64,000 nucleotides of DNA from Nibribacter roseus (GCF_042662225.1 NZ_JBHSYQ010000015.1:487757-551756); one strand, 5' to 3'; positions 16,257-26,013 are shown, counted from the first letter of the stretch. The notes: a model not told the origin generated them from the sequence alone. Numbers and translations: made by a program.

Positions 16257-18929
16257 TTAGAACTGAATACGGTAGCCCAGGTAAGGATAAATTCCTAATT
16301 GATAGTAGGTTTTTGCTTTGTTTTCCTCCAGATCCCACCCATAGTACAGCTCATTACGGGTGTTGATGAAGTTGTCTGCGGCTGCAAATATCCAGTGAGT
16401 GGTTTTGCGGGTATTCAACTGGTATGAAAAGCGAATATCTGATCTGAAGTAATTCTTAAGTTGCGGAATGTAAGCATTACGCGTGTCGTAATAAATTTTG
16501 TCAGTGGGTTCGTTAATCGTTCTCTCCACGTCTATTGGAATAATTCTGCGGCCGCCTGAGTAATTAATCCTTAAATCAAGCGAAAGTAAATGACGGCGTT
16601 CATTGTCCAGTTCTATTTCTTTCCCCAGAAGTAAGTTTGAAACAAACCCCACACTGAATGCTGTTGGCCGTTCAACACCGTCGCCACCAGTAAACATAGA
16701 TTGCATTAAACTTAAGTTGCCAAGCGCGTAAAATCCATTTTTTAAAAATCTTTCAGCGGTCAACTCTATTCCATAGTTTCGGCCCGTTCCTTCACTCACT
16801 ACACTGTCTACCGTAGTGAATGAATAGTCAGTGCCTAAGTTAAGCATTGAAAAAGCTTCTTCACCTGACCTTTTGCTGACGGGTACATGGTAGTGGTGCT
16901 GGTAATATGTCTCGGCTTTCATGCGCCAAGTAGAATTTACATTAAAGTTATACCCTAACACGGCTTGTTTACTTCTGGTGAAATCAAGCTTGTTGTAAGG
17001 CTGACTGAATTCTGCGTGCTCCTGTGAAAAGAAGCGGTATTCATAATAAACCAATGGTTGGGTCTGGCTGTGCATGCCGGCAGCCAGATAAATTCGTTGA
17101 GCATCAGTTAGGTAATAGTTAACAGATACCCTTGGTTCTACGGCCGATTTGCCTCCTATAGAAAATTGCTGCGTATACACCCCCGCCTGAACATCAAGCC
17201 TTGCATTAACCGCTAATTTTGCCAGGGCATAACTTTGAATCAAAGCTGCTGATCCTTGGGCATCTAATGGGATTTCATATACATCACGCTGGTCTTGGTA
17301 CATGATCTCCTGATTGTTATAGTACATCTTCTGCCAAGTGGCACCACCTTTCAGCAATAGGTTACTATAAGGCTTGAAGGTAAGGTTATATCGAGCAATA
17401 AGTTGCTGCTCATAATTACGTAAATAGTAGGAGAGGCGGGATGTCTGGTTTCGGTAAGTAGCTATACTGGTAGCCTCCACCTGGCTTCCAGAAGTAGAAA
17501 GAATGAATTGGGAGTTTAATTTTGGGGTAATGGGGAGCACATGCTGAAACCCGAACGCGTACATTTGGTTTTCAAGCGTAGGTTCCAATCTGAACCTGAC
17601 TTTGCCCCAGGTGGTTGTGTCTTGATCAATATCATGCACCGTAATATGGCTGCTGCCTCCAATGCCCCACAGAGAAAATTTACCGGCTTTTGGTGTAGGT
17701 AACTCCAGTTTGAAAGCAGCATCTTGAAATTGAGGCAGCCCTTCGTACCCGAAATCAACTCCTAGTTTTTCAAGTGGTCTGAAATTGAAAAGCCGCATAC
17801 TGCCCAAAAAAGACCCTCCCCACTTTTTCACCAAAGGGCCCTCCGTGACAACTTCTAAACCATTCAAGCCTAATTGAAAGGTGTTCTCAACTTTCTTATT
17901 GTTTCCTGTTCTTAACTTCACATCCATTACTGCGCCTATTCTGTTCCCATATTCGGCCGGGAAAGCACCTGTAAGAAAATCAGAGTTAGCGAGTAAGTTA
18001 TTGTTCAGTAGACTAAAAGCGCCACCGCTGTTAGGAGTAAACGTAAAGTGGTTAGGGTTTGGAATTTCAACCCCTTCCAGACGCCAGAGAACTCCCAAGG
18101 GAGAATTGCCACGAACTATCAAGTCATTTCTTTGATCAGAAGCACTTAGTACGCCCGCATAGTTAGCGGCCATTCGGCTAGGGTCTTGCCTTGAACCGGC
18201 AAACCGGTTGATTTCATCTGTGCGTAAAGTATGTACAGATGAGGCGATTAACATGTTCTGTGGTAATGATTTATCGCTCTCAGATACAACCACTACTTCA
18301 GATTGTTGAATAAAGCTTTCTTCCATGGGTATGGAGAGTACCATTTCTTTTCCTGCCACTACCATGACATTGGTTATTTCTGTTTCTTGGTAGCCTAAGT
18401 AGGTCACTTTTAAGGAGTGACGCCCGATTGGTATCTGGTGAAAAGAAAAGGCCCCGTCAATGCCTGTGCTTACTACCTGCATGGGGTCTTGAGTAGACAG
18501 AATGACGGTGGCGCCTACCAGTGGGGTTTGTAGAGCTGCATCTAAAACCACACCTCTTAATGTTTGAGTATATGGTTTATGTGCCGTGACTACAATGGTT
18601 TGCTCTTTAGACTTTAGTACTATTTGATCTCCTACGATTTGGTAACTGAGATTAGAGCATTCACAAAGCTTTTCAAGCGCTTTACTGAGACTAACGGACG
18701 TAACCCGGCAAGAGATTCTATTAGCTAAAGGAAGGTTGTCATTGCTGTATGAAAAATTTAGAGAATACCGCCGCTCCAGATCTTTCAGAATAAATGAGAT
18801 AGGCCTATGTTGGTAACTGAAGGTGATTTGAGTTTGCTCTTTTGGAGCCTGTTGCGCAAATGAGCCAACGCCGCAAAACGAAAAGACAATAGCGAAAAAG
18901 AATACTTTTACTGTCTTTGGCAAGGCCAT
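16257..18929 (-). CDS. TonB-dependent receptor with STN and carboxypeptidase-like domains
   Basis: Outer-membrane active transporter. After a signal peptide (MALPKTVKVFFFAIVFSFCG...FAQQ) come an STN domain (about residues 35-90, FILKDLERRYSLNFSYSNDN), a carboxypeptidase-regulatory-like domain (LRGVVLDAALQTPLVGATVILS), a plug (NRFAGSRQDPSRMAANYAG) and a 22-strand-type barrel ending in aromatic GYRIQF. ATG 18929 is preferred over an in-frame TTG at 18944. The STN domain is the part that contacts FecR-type anti-sigma factors, and such a gene lies three genes upstream at 20160. Substrate is unknown; siderophore or glycan are both possible. A 469-base gap separates it from the GIN gene. Confidence 0.9.
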   Translation of the reverse strand: MALPKTVKVFFFAIVFSFCGVGSFAQQAPKEQTQITFSYQHRPISFILKDLERRYSLNFSYSNDNLPLANRISCRVTSVSLSKALEKLCECSNLSYQIVGDQIVLKSKEQTIVVTAHKPYTQTLRGVVLDAALQTPLVGATVILSTQDPMQVVSTGIDGAFSFHQIPIGRHSLKVTYLGYQETEITNVMVVAGKEMVLSIPMEESFIQQSEVVVVSESDKSLPQNMLIASSVHTLRTDEINRFAGSRQDPSRMAANYAGVLSASDQRNDLIVRGNSPLGVLWRLEGVEIPNPNHFTFTPNSGGAFSLLNNNLLANSDFLTGAFPAEYGNRIGAVMDVKLRTGNNKKVENTFQLGLNGLEVVTEGPLVKKWGGSFLGSMRLFNFRPLEKLGVDFGYEGLPQFQDAAFKLELPTPKAGKFSLWGIGGSSHITVHDIDQDTTTWGKVRFRLEPTLENQMYAFGFQHVLPITPKLNSQFILSTSGSQVEATSIATYRNQTSRLSYYLRNYEQQLIARYNLTFKPYSNLLLKGGATWQKMYYNNQEIMYQDQRDVYEIPLDAQGSAALIQSYALAKLAVNARLDVQAGVYTQQFSIGGKSAVEPRVSVNYYLTDAQRIYLAAGMHSQTQPLVYYEYRFFSQEHAEFSQPYNKLDFTRSKQAVLGYNFNVNSTWRMKAETYYQHHYHVPVSKRSGEEAFSMLNLGTDYSFTTVDSVVSEGTGRNYGIELTAERFLKNGFYALGNLSLMQSMFTGGDGVERPTAFSVGFVSNLLLGKEIELDNERRHLLSLDLRINYSGGRRIIPIDVERTINEPTDKIYYDTRNAYIPQLKNYFRSDIRFSYQLNTRKTTHWIFAAADNFINTRNELYYGWDLEENKAKTYYQLGIYPYLGYRIQF

Positions 18930-19202
18930 GTGAATTAGATACAATGCCAGACGGCAGACTTTCAGAGGTTAACTACGCTAAGATCAGAAAATTAGGAATA
19001 ATTACAAAAATGTATCTAAAATTTATAATAATCAGCACATTATAATTTTTGAATGACTTATACATAAAGCCCAAAGCAAAAGAATTACCCTTTATTTTAA
19101 GCCCCTTGCTACTGATGTATCAGCATAGAGAATTAGCTGCCACTTTAGATAGAACTATGAATTTACCTTAAATTATGGAGAAAAATGGTCGGAAGCGAGA
19201 GG

Positions 19203-19243
19203 CCTGTTTTCAGCTTAATTTTCAAAAAGTGGATCAAAAACAG
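19203..19243. repeat. Interspersed palindrome, copy 5 (degenerate)
   Basis: CCTGTTTT at the left and AAAACAG at the right flank a core ATTTTCAAAAA; the inner arms no longer pair well. Confidence 0.45.
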
Positions 19244-19330
19244 AAGTACGGCAGTAACTTTTGAAATTACAGCTTAATAATTTTAGTATTTAAGATTAAG
19301 GACACAAAAAGCTTTATATAGGCTTATAAA

Positions 19331-19370
19331 GCATAAATGCCCGCCTTTTGATCAGGGCGGGCATTTATGC
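19331..19370 (-). terminator. Terminator after GIN gene
   Basis: A perfect 15-bp stem (19331-19345 with 19356-19370) around a 10-base loop, just past the stop at 19399 on the minus strand. The following T run is weak. Confidence 0.6.
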
Positions 19371-19398
19371 TAAAGTAAATAGAAGGAATGTTGTAGAG

Positions 19399-20130
19399 CT
19401 AGTTGCTGTCAATCAGTTTACCAGAGCTGGGGGTGTACTTAGTAATGGTAGGGGTACCACGGTAATAGATGTTCCCGCTGCCGGTAATAGTGGCGTCTAG
19501 ATTGTCTTTTGCCCACACCTGCTGGTATCCTGAACCTGCCAAAATGATTTTTGCCGATTCAGCAGCCAGTGAAAAACCTTGTACTCTTCCTGAGCCACTC
19601 AAGGTAGTCTCTAACGTTTTAGCTTCGCCTACCAATACAATATCTCCTGAACCTGAGTGTAGAATATTTACTTCTGGCGTACTGCCTGTATACTTTATAG
19701 CGCCTGAGCCTGATAATATTAATCTCAACTTTTTGCTGGAGTAGACACTTTGCAGGCTTATTTCTGCTGAGCTTTTTAATTCTACATTTTCAAGTTCAGG
19801 TATAGAAATATAGAAAGTGGCTTCATCGTTAAAATACTCCAAACAAGACTCAGAACGAATAACTAATGTATTACCTACCACTTCAGTAATGATTTCTGGG
19901 TGTAGGTTAGCAAACGTTTTTACTTTCACTTCGTGTTGCGGCCCAGTAGTCACAAACACCATCCCAGGCAAACGAATATCTATTCCAGTAAAAGTAGTAA
20001 GGTCTCGTCTTTCTGTTGCGTTATTTCCTTTGCCTCTTAAACAGGGGCCAGAGCCAAGAATGTCGCAGGCAGAGAAAAAGCTGAGAGAAGCCAGCATCCA
20101 AAACAAAAGAATTATGCGACTAGCTTTCAT
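19399..20130 (-). CDS. GIN-domain lipoprotein (DUF2807 type)
   Basis: Starts MKASRIILLFWMLASLSFFSAC, a lipoprotein signal with lipobox FFSAC. The mature protein is a right-handed beta-helix-like domain with repeated SGSG turns (LSGSGAIKYTG, HSGSGDIVLVG, LSGSGRVQG, LAGSGYQQV, ITGSGNIYYRG), typical of the head GIN domain. Length of 243 residues is normal. Role in the family is unproven; surface adhesion or envelope sensing have been suggested. It follows fecR by 29 bases and is probably in the sigma/FecR transcript, an uncommon addition to such a unit. Confidence 0.85.
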   Translation of the reverse strand: MKASRIILLFWMLASLSFFSACDILGSGPCLRGKGNNATERRDLTTFTGIDIRLPGMVFVTTGPQHEVKVKTFANLHPEIITEVVGNTLVIRSESCLEYFNDEATFYISIPELENVELKSSAEISLQSVYSSKKLRLILSGSGAIKYTGSTPEVNILHSGSGDIVLVGEAKTLETTLSGSGRVQGFSLAAESAKIILAGSGYQQVWAKDNLDATITGSGNIYYRGTPTITKYTPSSGKLIDSN

Positions 20131-20159
20131 GGTACGTTAAAAAAACCTTTAGCCAACCA

Positions 20160-21203
20160 TTATTGGCAGCCTTGGCCAGATAAAAAATAAGTATTTGGAG
20201 CTTTTTGTTTTACAGTCATGTCAGTGGAGATAGCTAACACCTGTAGTATTTCACTCAGTTTCGGATTTTCAAATGTACCAGTGAAGGTGCATTTTAGTAG
20301 TTCTGGTGAAGAAGTTTCTACAGCTACCCCAAAAAATGCTGACAATTGCTGCGTTACTTCCTCAACAGTAGCTGCTTGAAAAGAAAGTGTTTTCCAAGAA
20401 TTAGCAGATTGGAGAGCGGATTCTGTTTTATCCAGCTTACCGTCAGCGTGAAGTGTGCCGGTGTAACCTGGGGTCAGAATGACTTCCTCTCCATTTCTTT
20501 CTGATGAAAGCGATACTTTTCCGGTGACAACTGCTACTGTTACTTCGTCAGAGTTTTCAAGAGCCTTTACATTGAAGGAAGTACCTAACACTTGGGTTCT
20601 GGCGTCACCACTTTCAATGATGAATGGTTGATCAGGGTTTTTCTTTATATCAAAGAAACCTTCCCCGGTTAACTCAACTTTTCTCTCTGTGCCGTTAAAA
20701 GCTGTTTGGTAGCGCAGGGTTGAGTTGCTATTCAAGATTACCTGGCTGCTGTCCGGCAGATAGAAAGTTTTACGCTCTCCGGAAAGAGTGGCAACCTGAG
20801 CCCAGTCTGCAGACTGATTAAAATTGAAATATCCTACCCAAGCTAACCCGGCAGCTAGTATGAAAACAGCAGCGTAACGGTACACATGGTTCCAGTTGAA
20901 GAGAGGGCGTACAACTGCTTCTTGCTGAGTTGATTCAGGTGCAGAATGAATAGGGGCAATGTTGGCTTTGCTGCAGACTTTTTCCCAGGCAAGCTGGGCA
21001 TCTGGTTCAAAAGAATTGTCATGAATGCTGCCAACTTCATCCCAGGTTTCTAAGGCCTCAGCCCATTGTTCAGCGTGATTACTGTCAGCATTGAGCCAAA
21101 GGTTGAATTCCTCTTGCTCTTGTGCTGACATCTCACCCTTAAGGGCTTTAGCCATCAGTACCCACTCTGGATTTTCGCGGGAGTTTAATGTTGTTTGTGT
21201 CAT
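20160..21203 (-). CDS. FecR-family anti-sigma factor
   Basis: Inner-membrane anti-sigma regulator. Residues 1-75 are the cytoplasmic sigma-binding part, rich in Trp (NPEWVLMAKALKGEMSAQEQEEF, WAEALETWDEV). One membrane segment follows (YAAVFILAAGLAWVGYF). The periplasmic FecR domain comes next (FYLPDSSQVILNSNSTLRYQ) and a DUF4974 domain closes the protein, which should meet the STN domain of a TonB receptor. Length of 347 residues is typical. It sits 56 bases after the sigma gene and upstream of the GIN gene. Confidence 0.92.
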   Translation of the reverse strand: MTQTTLNSRENPEWVLMAKALKGEMSAQEQEEFNLWLNADSNHAEQWAEALETWDEVGSIHDNSFEPDAQLAWEKVCSKANIAPIHSAPESTQQEAVVRPLFNWNHVYRYAAVFILAAGLAWVGYFNFNQSADWAQVATLSGERKTFYLPDSSQVILNSNSTLRYQTAFNGTERKVELTGEGFFDIKKNPDQPFIIESGDARTQVLGTSFNVKALENSDEVTVAVVTGKVSLSSERNGEEVILTPGYTGTLHADGKLDKTESALQSANSWKTLSFQAATVEEVTQQLSAFFGVAVETSSPELLKCTFTGTFENPKLSEILQVLAISTDMTVKQKAPNTYFLSGQGCQ

Positions 21204-21259
21204 GTCCTCGATAAGACAGGTAAAACGGGTGTTACCCCTACGCTTATTTTAACTATTTC

Positions 21260-21871
21260 TTAAAGTAATGTGCTGGTTTGGCTGAGTTCTGCTAAAGTAC
21301 TTGATATTGAAACACCTATGATCAATAATAAAAGTCGCTCGCGCAGAATACGAAGTGCTTTTCCCATCTGGTTTTCTACCGTTTTCGGGGACAAGTTCAA
21401 GGTTTCAGCTATTTCTTTGTAGGTCAATTCTTCAAACCTGCTCATTTCAAATATGATGCGGCATTGCGGGGGCAGTTGCTCTAATGCCTGGTGCACTCTT
21501 TCCTCCATTTCCGAGCCTTCCAGCAGTTCCATGGTGGTGTTGGCGGTGAATGTATTTTCGAATGAGGAAGAGTCTTCTGTTAAAACCAGCCTTTTTTGTT
21601 TTTCAATGTAGTTCAGGGCCTGGTTGGTGACAGAACGCACTAAATAGGCTTTGTAGGAGGTGCTTACCTCCAGCACCTCTCGGTTCTGCCATATTTTACA
21701 GAAGACTTCCTGCACTAGATCTTCTGCGGCCTCGGTATCTTTGGTGAAGCGCACGGCGGTACGGCAAAGAAGTCCATAGTACTGTTTAAACAGCGCCTCC
21801 ATAAATTTGGCCTCATTGATTTTGAGCAGTTCGTGCAGGTCCTGCTCAAGGGCTGGTAGAAGTGCAGCCAT
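21260..21871 (-). CDS. ECF RNA polymerase sigma factor (Bacteroides expansion family)
   Basis: A 203-residue group 4 sigma factor. Region 2 is EALFKQYYGLLCRTAVRF through EDLVQEVFCKIWQNRE, the -10 recognition and core-binding part; region 4 is QLPPQCRIIFEMSRFEELTYKEIAETLNLSPKTVENQ, the -35 helix-turn-helix. Its FecR partner lies downstream. The expected circuit is ligand at the TonB receptor, signal to FecR, release of sigma, and transcription of the receptor. A hydrophobic tail after region 4 (LLLLIIGVSISSTLAEL) is slightly unusual. The start may be 21871 or the Met at about residue 24. Confidence 0.92.
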   Translation of the reverse strand: MAALLPALEQDLHELLKINEAKFMEALFKQYYGLLCRTAVRFTKDTEAAEDLVQEVFCKIWQNREVLEVSTSYKAYLVRSVTNQALNYIEKQKRLVLTEDSSSFENTFTANTTMELLEGSEMEERVHQALEQLPPQCRIIFEMSRFEELTYKEIAETLNLSPKTVENQMGKALRILRERLLLLIIGVSISSTLAELSQTSTLL

Positions 21872-22021
21872 AGGTACTGATATTAAGTGTTATGCAAAGA
21901 TAAAAGAAGCTTCTCACCATCCTAATTCCTCTTCTTAAAATCAGGGGATAATGGCTTTATATTTCGATTTTTTGCTTAACTATGACTTTTGTTAGAATAC
22001 GTTCACAGTGCTACATCTGCT

Positions 22022-23326
22022 ATGAGGCAAGAAATTTTGAAAAACGACCCTAAGGTGCTGCGTGCCTGGTGTTTCTATGACTGGGCTAATTCAGTGTATT
22101 CTCTGGTGATTACTACTGCTATTTTCCCTATTTATTATGTAGCCATCACCAAAACAGACCAAGGAGACATGGTTAACTTCTTTGGCTGGGAGATTTCGGC
22201 TTCGGTGCTTTACAGTTATGCCCTTACAGGTGCTTTTTTGACCATTGCCTTTCTGAGTCCGTTGCTTACAGCTATTGCTGATTACGGTGGTAACAAGAAA
22301 GCGTTTATGCGCTTTTTCTGCTATATGGGTTCTCTTGCCTGCATGGGGCTTTTCTTCTTCACTATGCAAACATTTGCGGTGTCTGTACTTCTTTTTATGA
22401 TAGCAGCCATTGGATTTAGCGGCAGTATCGTTTTTTATAACGCTTACCTGCCAGAAATTGCTACGGAAGATCAGTTTGACAAGCTCAGTGCCCGTGGTTT
22501 CTCCTTGGGTTATATTGGCAGTATGATTCTATTGATACTTTCTCTGGCGCTGGTGTTGTTCCCGGAGGTGTTTGGCATTGAGAATGACGCTCTACCGGCC
22601 AGAATCTCTTTTTTAATGACCGGGCTCTGGTGGTTTGGCTTTTCTCAGTACTCTTTTGCTTACCTGCCCAGTAACCCCTATCATAAAAAGGCAGAGGGTA
22701 ACTACTTGCTCAATGGCTTCAAAGAGTTGGCAAGGGTTTTTGTAATGCTTAAACACCTGCCTTTACTGAAGCGGTTCTTGCTGTCTTTCTTCTTTTACAA
22801 CATGGGCGTCCAAACCGTTATGTATGTGGCTTCTTTGTTTGGGTCAAAAGAACTGGGGCTGGAAACCCAGGCGCTAATAACTGTACTGCTTATTATACAG
22901 GGAGTAGCTATTGGCGGCGCATACTTTTTTGCTTGGTTATCTGGCCGCATAGGTAACACGAAGGCACTAGCCTGGGCAGTTCTGGTGTGGGTGGGAATAA
23001 CCATTGGGGCGTATTTTGTCTATACCGGAACACAGTATTACATATTGGCCTTTGTGGTGGGAGCAGTGATGGGAGGAGTACAGTCCTTGTCGCGTTCAAC
23101 ATACAGCAAGTTGCTTCCTGAAACTACTGATCACGCATCCTTCTTCAGCTTTTATGATATTTGTGATAAGGTGGGTTTGGCGTTAGGTACTCTTGCCTTT
23201 GGAATTACGGAGCAGATATTTGGGTCTATGCGAAACAGTATTCTGACTCTGTTGGTGTTCTTTGTGATTGGCTTAGTGGTGCTGTATTCTATTCGTACTA
23301 AACGTTTAGCTCCAACTACTGATTAG
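22022..23326 (+). CDS. MFS transporter, UMF1/Atg22-like
   Basis: An inner-membrane carrier of 434 residues with about 12 membrane segments. The N-terminal LRAWCFYDWANSVYSLVI is the signature of the UMF1 family related to fungal Atg22 vacuolar amino-acid exporters, and GGVQSLSRSTYSKLLP is the matching C-terminal motif. ATG 22022 is preferred; the TTG at 21989 would add a non-conserved leader. Substrate unknown, amino acid efflux by family only. It is divergent from the sigma gene and converges on the amidohydrolase through a strong terminator. Confidence 0.88.
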   Translation: MRQEILKNDPKVLRAWCFYDWANSVYSLVITTAIFPIYYVAITKTDQGDMVNFFGWEISASVLYSYALTGAFLTIAFLSPLLTAIADYGGNKKAFMRFFCYMGSLACMGLFFFTMQTFAVSVLLFMIAAIGFSGSIVFYNAYLPEIATEDQFDKLSARGFSLGYIGSMILLILSLALVLFPEVFGIENDALPARISFLMTGLWWFGFSQYSFAYLPSNPYHKKAEGNYLLNGFKELARVFVMLKHLPLLKRFLLSFFFYNMGVQTVMYVASLFGSKELGLETQALITVLLIIQGVAIGGAYFFAWLSGRIGNTKALAWAVLVWVGITIGAYFVYTGTQYYILAFVVGAVMGGVQSLSRSTYSKLLPETTDHASFFSFYDICDKVGLALGTLAFGITEQIFGSMRNSILTLLVFFVIGLVVLYSIRTKRLAPTTD

Positions 23327-23452
23327 TGTTTTGTTATTGTAACTAGTTTATTTCCTTGTTATTAATCTATGTTTGTTAAAGATGTAGTTGATAATAGTGT
23401 ACGGTTTTGCTAGTGACTTACTATTAAGTTCGTGAGCTTTATAGCTTCAACT

Positions 23453-23500
23453 AAAACTAAAAACGGCAACCATTATTGGTTGCCGTTTTTAGTTTTGTTT
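23453..23500. terminator. Bidirectional terminator
   Basis: A perfect 19-bp stem (23453-23471 with 23478-23496), loop ATTATT, with A run before and T run after. Serves the convergent genes ending at 23326 and 23523. Confidence 0.85.
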
Positions 23501-23522
23501 TCAGAAAAGTAGGCCTAAAACG
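23491..23522. repeat. Interspersed palindrome, copy 6 (left arm merged with terminator)
   Basis: AGTTTTGTTTTCAGAAAAG followed by TAGGCCTAAAACG keeps the core and right arm; the left arm overlaps the preceding terminator. Confidence 0.5.
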
Positions 23523-25175
23523 CTATTTTTGGCTGTACAGTTTTTCGCCGTTAATGTAGGTGCTAAATACTTTCAAAGCTCTTATTTCTTCTGGTTGAAT
23601 GGTCATGATGTCCTTATCCAAAATCACGAAATCGGCTACTTTTCCAACTTCTATACTTCCTTTCTGCTTTTCCTCAAAATTTGCGTAGGCAGCCCAAATG
23701 GTAGTACCTCTTAAGGCTTGTTCTCTTGTAAGGGCTTCATCTTTCTGAAAGCCACCGTCTGGGTAGTTCTTGGCATCTTGCCTGGCTATGGCGGCATGGA
23801 ATCCATACAACGGATTAATGTCCTCTACCGGAAAATCAGATCCTAGAGGTAGCATACCATTCTGTTGCAGCAAGGTTTTGAAGGTATAGGCGTGTTTGAT
23901 TCGCTCTTTTCCCAATCTATCTCCGGCCCAGTACATATCAGAAGTGGCATGTGTAGGCTGCACAGAAGGCAAAATCTGGTATTTGCCGAAAAGAGCCACG
24001 TCTTCAGGGTTTACCACCTGCGCGTGCTCAATTCGCCACCGACGGTCGTTTTTGCCTTTTAATAAATCACCATAGATCTGAAGCATCAGGCGGTTAGATG
24101 AATCACCAATGGCATGGGTGTTCATCTGGAAGTTGTGCTCGTATAATTCCTTCGCCAGGTCTTTGTACTCCTGTACCGCCTGCAGCAGAAACCCAGATTC
24201 ATTGGGTCGGTCAGAGTATGGCTGAAGCAAGCTAGCGCCTCTTGAGCCTAGCGCTCCATCACCGTACACTTTAAAAGACCGCACATTTAGTCTTTCTGTT
24301 GTGTAAGGACCATTTTTAAAATAATGGGCCTTATTTTCTGGGGTAGGGCTTAACATTGCATAAACCCGCATCTTCAATTCACCAGTTTTCTGAAGCGAAT
24401 CAATCAGATCAATGGCGCTTTTTGGTAAACCTGCGTCTACCACGGTAGTTAAGCCAACAGCAAACAGATTCTGCTCCGCGTCTTTCAGAGCATCTGTCAT
24501 TTCCTGAGCCGATGGATTGGGTATTTGGGCGTAAACAGGTGAAGAGGCCAGATCAATGAGGATGCCAGTGAGCTTGCCGTCTTTCACCTCTACCAAGCCC
24601 CCTTGCATTTTAGACTGTGGCGTGATACCAGCCAGGTCTAATGCTTTTTGGTTGGCTAACGCAGCATGCCCATCTATCCGTTCTATAATAACGGGTACAT
24701 TGGGGAACAGCTGGTCCAGCGTGTCTTTAGTGGGGAATTGCTTTACTTCCCAATCATTTTGATCCCAACCTCGCCCGGTCAGCCATTCCGCGTCTGGATA
24801 TTCTTTTCTGTGCTTCTGCAGCCGTTGTACCACCTCAGAAAAAGAGGTTGAACCCACAAGGTCCGCCTCTCTTAAACCCAGAGCATACCCATAGTAATGG
24901 GCATGGGCATCAATCAAACCTGGATATACCGGTTTGCCTTGTGCATCTATTTCCTCAGTGGCGGAATATTTTCCTTTTATGTCAGAGGTGCTACCTACGG
25001 CAATGATTTTGCCGTCTTTCACAGCAAAAGCCTGGGCTTTATCAAATGCTGTGTTCACGGTATACACGGTGGCATTATATACCAAAAGGTCTGCCTGCTC
25101 AGTTTTCTGGCAAGAGGAGAGAAGGGCCAGGCCCAATAGGGCGGCCGCTCCCAGTTGTCTCCAACTTTTAATCAT
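23523..25175 (-). CDS. Amidohydrolase family 3 lipoprotein (YtcJ-like)
   Basis: Metal-dependent hydrolase of the Amidohydro_3 group. It starts MIKSWRQLGAAALLGLALLSSC, a lipoprotein signal, so it should be anchored in the envelope. Motifs: PGLIDAHAHYYG (metal His pair), LTGRGWDQNDW, KVYGDGALGSRGA (family signature), NTHAIGDSSN, RIEHAQVV and LGSDFPVEDINP. Length of 550 residues is normal. The true substrate is not predictable for this group. Its ATG overlaps by 8 bases the end of the AMP nucleosidase gene upstream, so they are probably cotranscribed. Confidence 0.9.
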   Translation of the reverse strand: MIKSWRQLGAAALLGLALLSSCQKTEQADLLVYNATVYTVNTAFDKAQAFAVKDGKIIAVGSTSDIKGKYSATEEIDAQGKPVYPGLIDAHAHYYGYALGLREADLVGSTSFSEVVQRLQKHRKEYPDAEWLTGRGWDQNDWEVKQFPTKDTLDQLFPNVPVIIERIDGHAALANQKALDLAGITPQSKMQGGLVEVKDGKLTGILIDLASSPVYAQIPNPSAQEMTDALKDAEQNLFAVGLTTVVDAGLPKSAIDLIDSLQKTGELKMRVYAMLSPTPENKAHYFKNGPYTTERLNVRSFKVYGDGALGSRGASLLQPYSDRPNESGFLLQAVQEYKDLAKELYEHNFQMNTHAIGDSSNRLMLQIYGDLLKGKNDRRWRIEHAQVVNPEDVALFGKYQILPSVQPTHATSDMYWAGDRLGKERIKHAYTFKTLLQQNGMLPLGSDFPVEDINPLYGFHAAIARQDAKNYPDGGFQKDEALTREQALRGTTIWAAYANFEEKQKGSIEVGKVADFVILDKDIMTIQPEEIRALKVFSTYINGEKLYSQK

Positions 25176-25938
25176 AGCGTAAGTGCTTCACTGATTCTCC
25201 TGAGTCGCGAAGTTCCAGGAGGGAGTCAATGCCTATTTGAAGGTGTTTGGTTACATAGTCAGCGGTTACCCGCACATCACTTTCGGCAGTTTTCACACCG
25301 TCTGGGGTCATGGGATTGTCAGACACCAAAAGCAGAGCTCCATGCGGTATGTCATTCATGAAGCCCACTACAAAGATAGTGGCAGTTTCCATATCTACAC
25401 CTAAGGCTCTGATGGAGCGAAGGTATTCTTTGAAATCTTCGTCATGCTCCCATACACGGCGGTTGGTGGTGTAGACGGTGCCTGTCCAATAGTCCATCTC
25501 GTGCTTCTTGATCATGGAAGACACGGCACGCTGCAAGCGGAAAGAAGGCAACGCCGGAATTTCTGGTGGAAGATAATCATCAGAGGTTCCCTCGCCCCGT
25601 ATTGCCGCTATAGGTAAAATCAGGTCTCCCAGCTTAGATTTTTTCAGTCCTCCGCATTTACCAAGGAACAAGGCCGCTTTGGGTTTAATGGCAGAAAGTA
25701 AATCCATTACCGTGGCGGCCATGGCACTTCCCATTCCGAAGTTGATGATGGTAATGTTCTCGGCGGTGGCTGTCTGCATAGGCTTGTCGGTGCCTTTTAT
25801 TTCTACCTCAAACTGGTCTGCGAACATAACCACATAATTGAGGAAGTTGGTTAGCAAGATGTATTCACCAAATTCATTCAACGGGCGCCCGGTATACCGC
25901 GGAAGCCAGTTCTCTACAATCTCCTGTTTTGTTTTCAT
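25168..25938 (-). CDS. amn: AMP nucleosidase (short Bacteroidota form)
   Basis: Splits AMP to adenine and ribose 5-phosphate, or acts as a related nucleoside phosphorylase. The 256-residue protein carries only the catalytic PNP_UDP_1 fold: NFGMGSAMAATVMDLL (phosphate/ribose site), LFLGKCGGLK, LGVDMETATIFVVGF (Met-Glu of the ribose site) and LLVSDNPMTPDGVK (base-binding Asp). The E. coli enzyme has an extra N-terminal domain that is absent here, as usual in this phylum. The amidohydrolase gene overlaps its 3' end by 8 bases. Confidence 0.88.
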   Translation of the reverse strand: MKTKQEIVENWLPRYTGRPLNEFGEYILLTNFLNYVVMFADQFEVEIKGTDKPMQTATAENITIINFGMGSAMAATVMDLLSAIKPKAALFLGKCGGLKKSKLGDLILPIAAIRGEGTSDDYLPPEIPALPSFRLQRAVSSMIKKHEMDYWTGTVYTTNRRVWEHDEDFKEYLRSIRALGVDMETATIFVVGFMNDIPHGALLLVSDNPMTPDGVKTAESDVRVTADYVTKHLQIGIDSLLELRDSGESVKHLRYD

Positions 25939-25943
25939 AGTTT

Positions 25944-25981
25944 GTTTTTGATCTGATTTTAGAAAAACGGCCGTAAAACGG
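25944..25981. repeat. Interspersed palindrome, copy 7 (degenerate)
   Basis: GTTTTTGATCTGATTTTAG and then AAAAACGGCCGTAAAAC keep the core and outer arms. It lies between the divergent amn and HSDR_N genes, just ahead of a TATCTTTG box at about 26000. Confidence 0.5.
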
Positions 25982-26013
25982 CTCTGCCATTTGTTACTTC
26001 TTATCTTTGGGGG

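Larger units (their letters stand above)
18930..19398. other. Gap between GIN gene and TonB receptor gene
   Basis: 469 AT-rich bases. It holds the GIN-gene terminator (19331-19370), a weak interspersed palindrome (19203-19243) and the presumed receptor promoter, so the receptor may be a separate transcript from the sigma/FecR/GIN genes. Confidence 0.5.
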
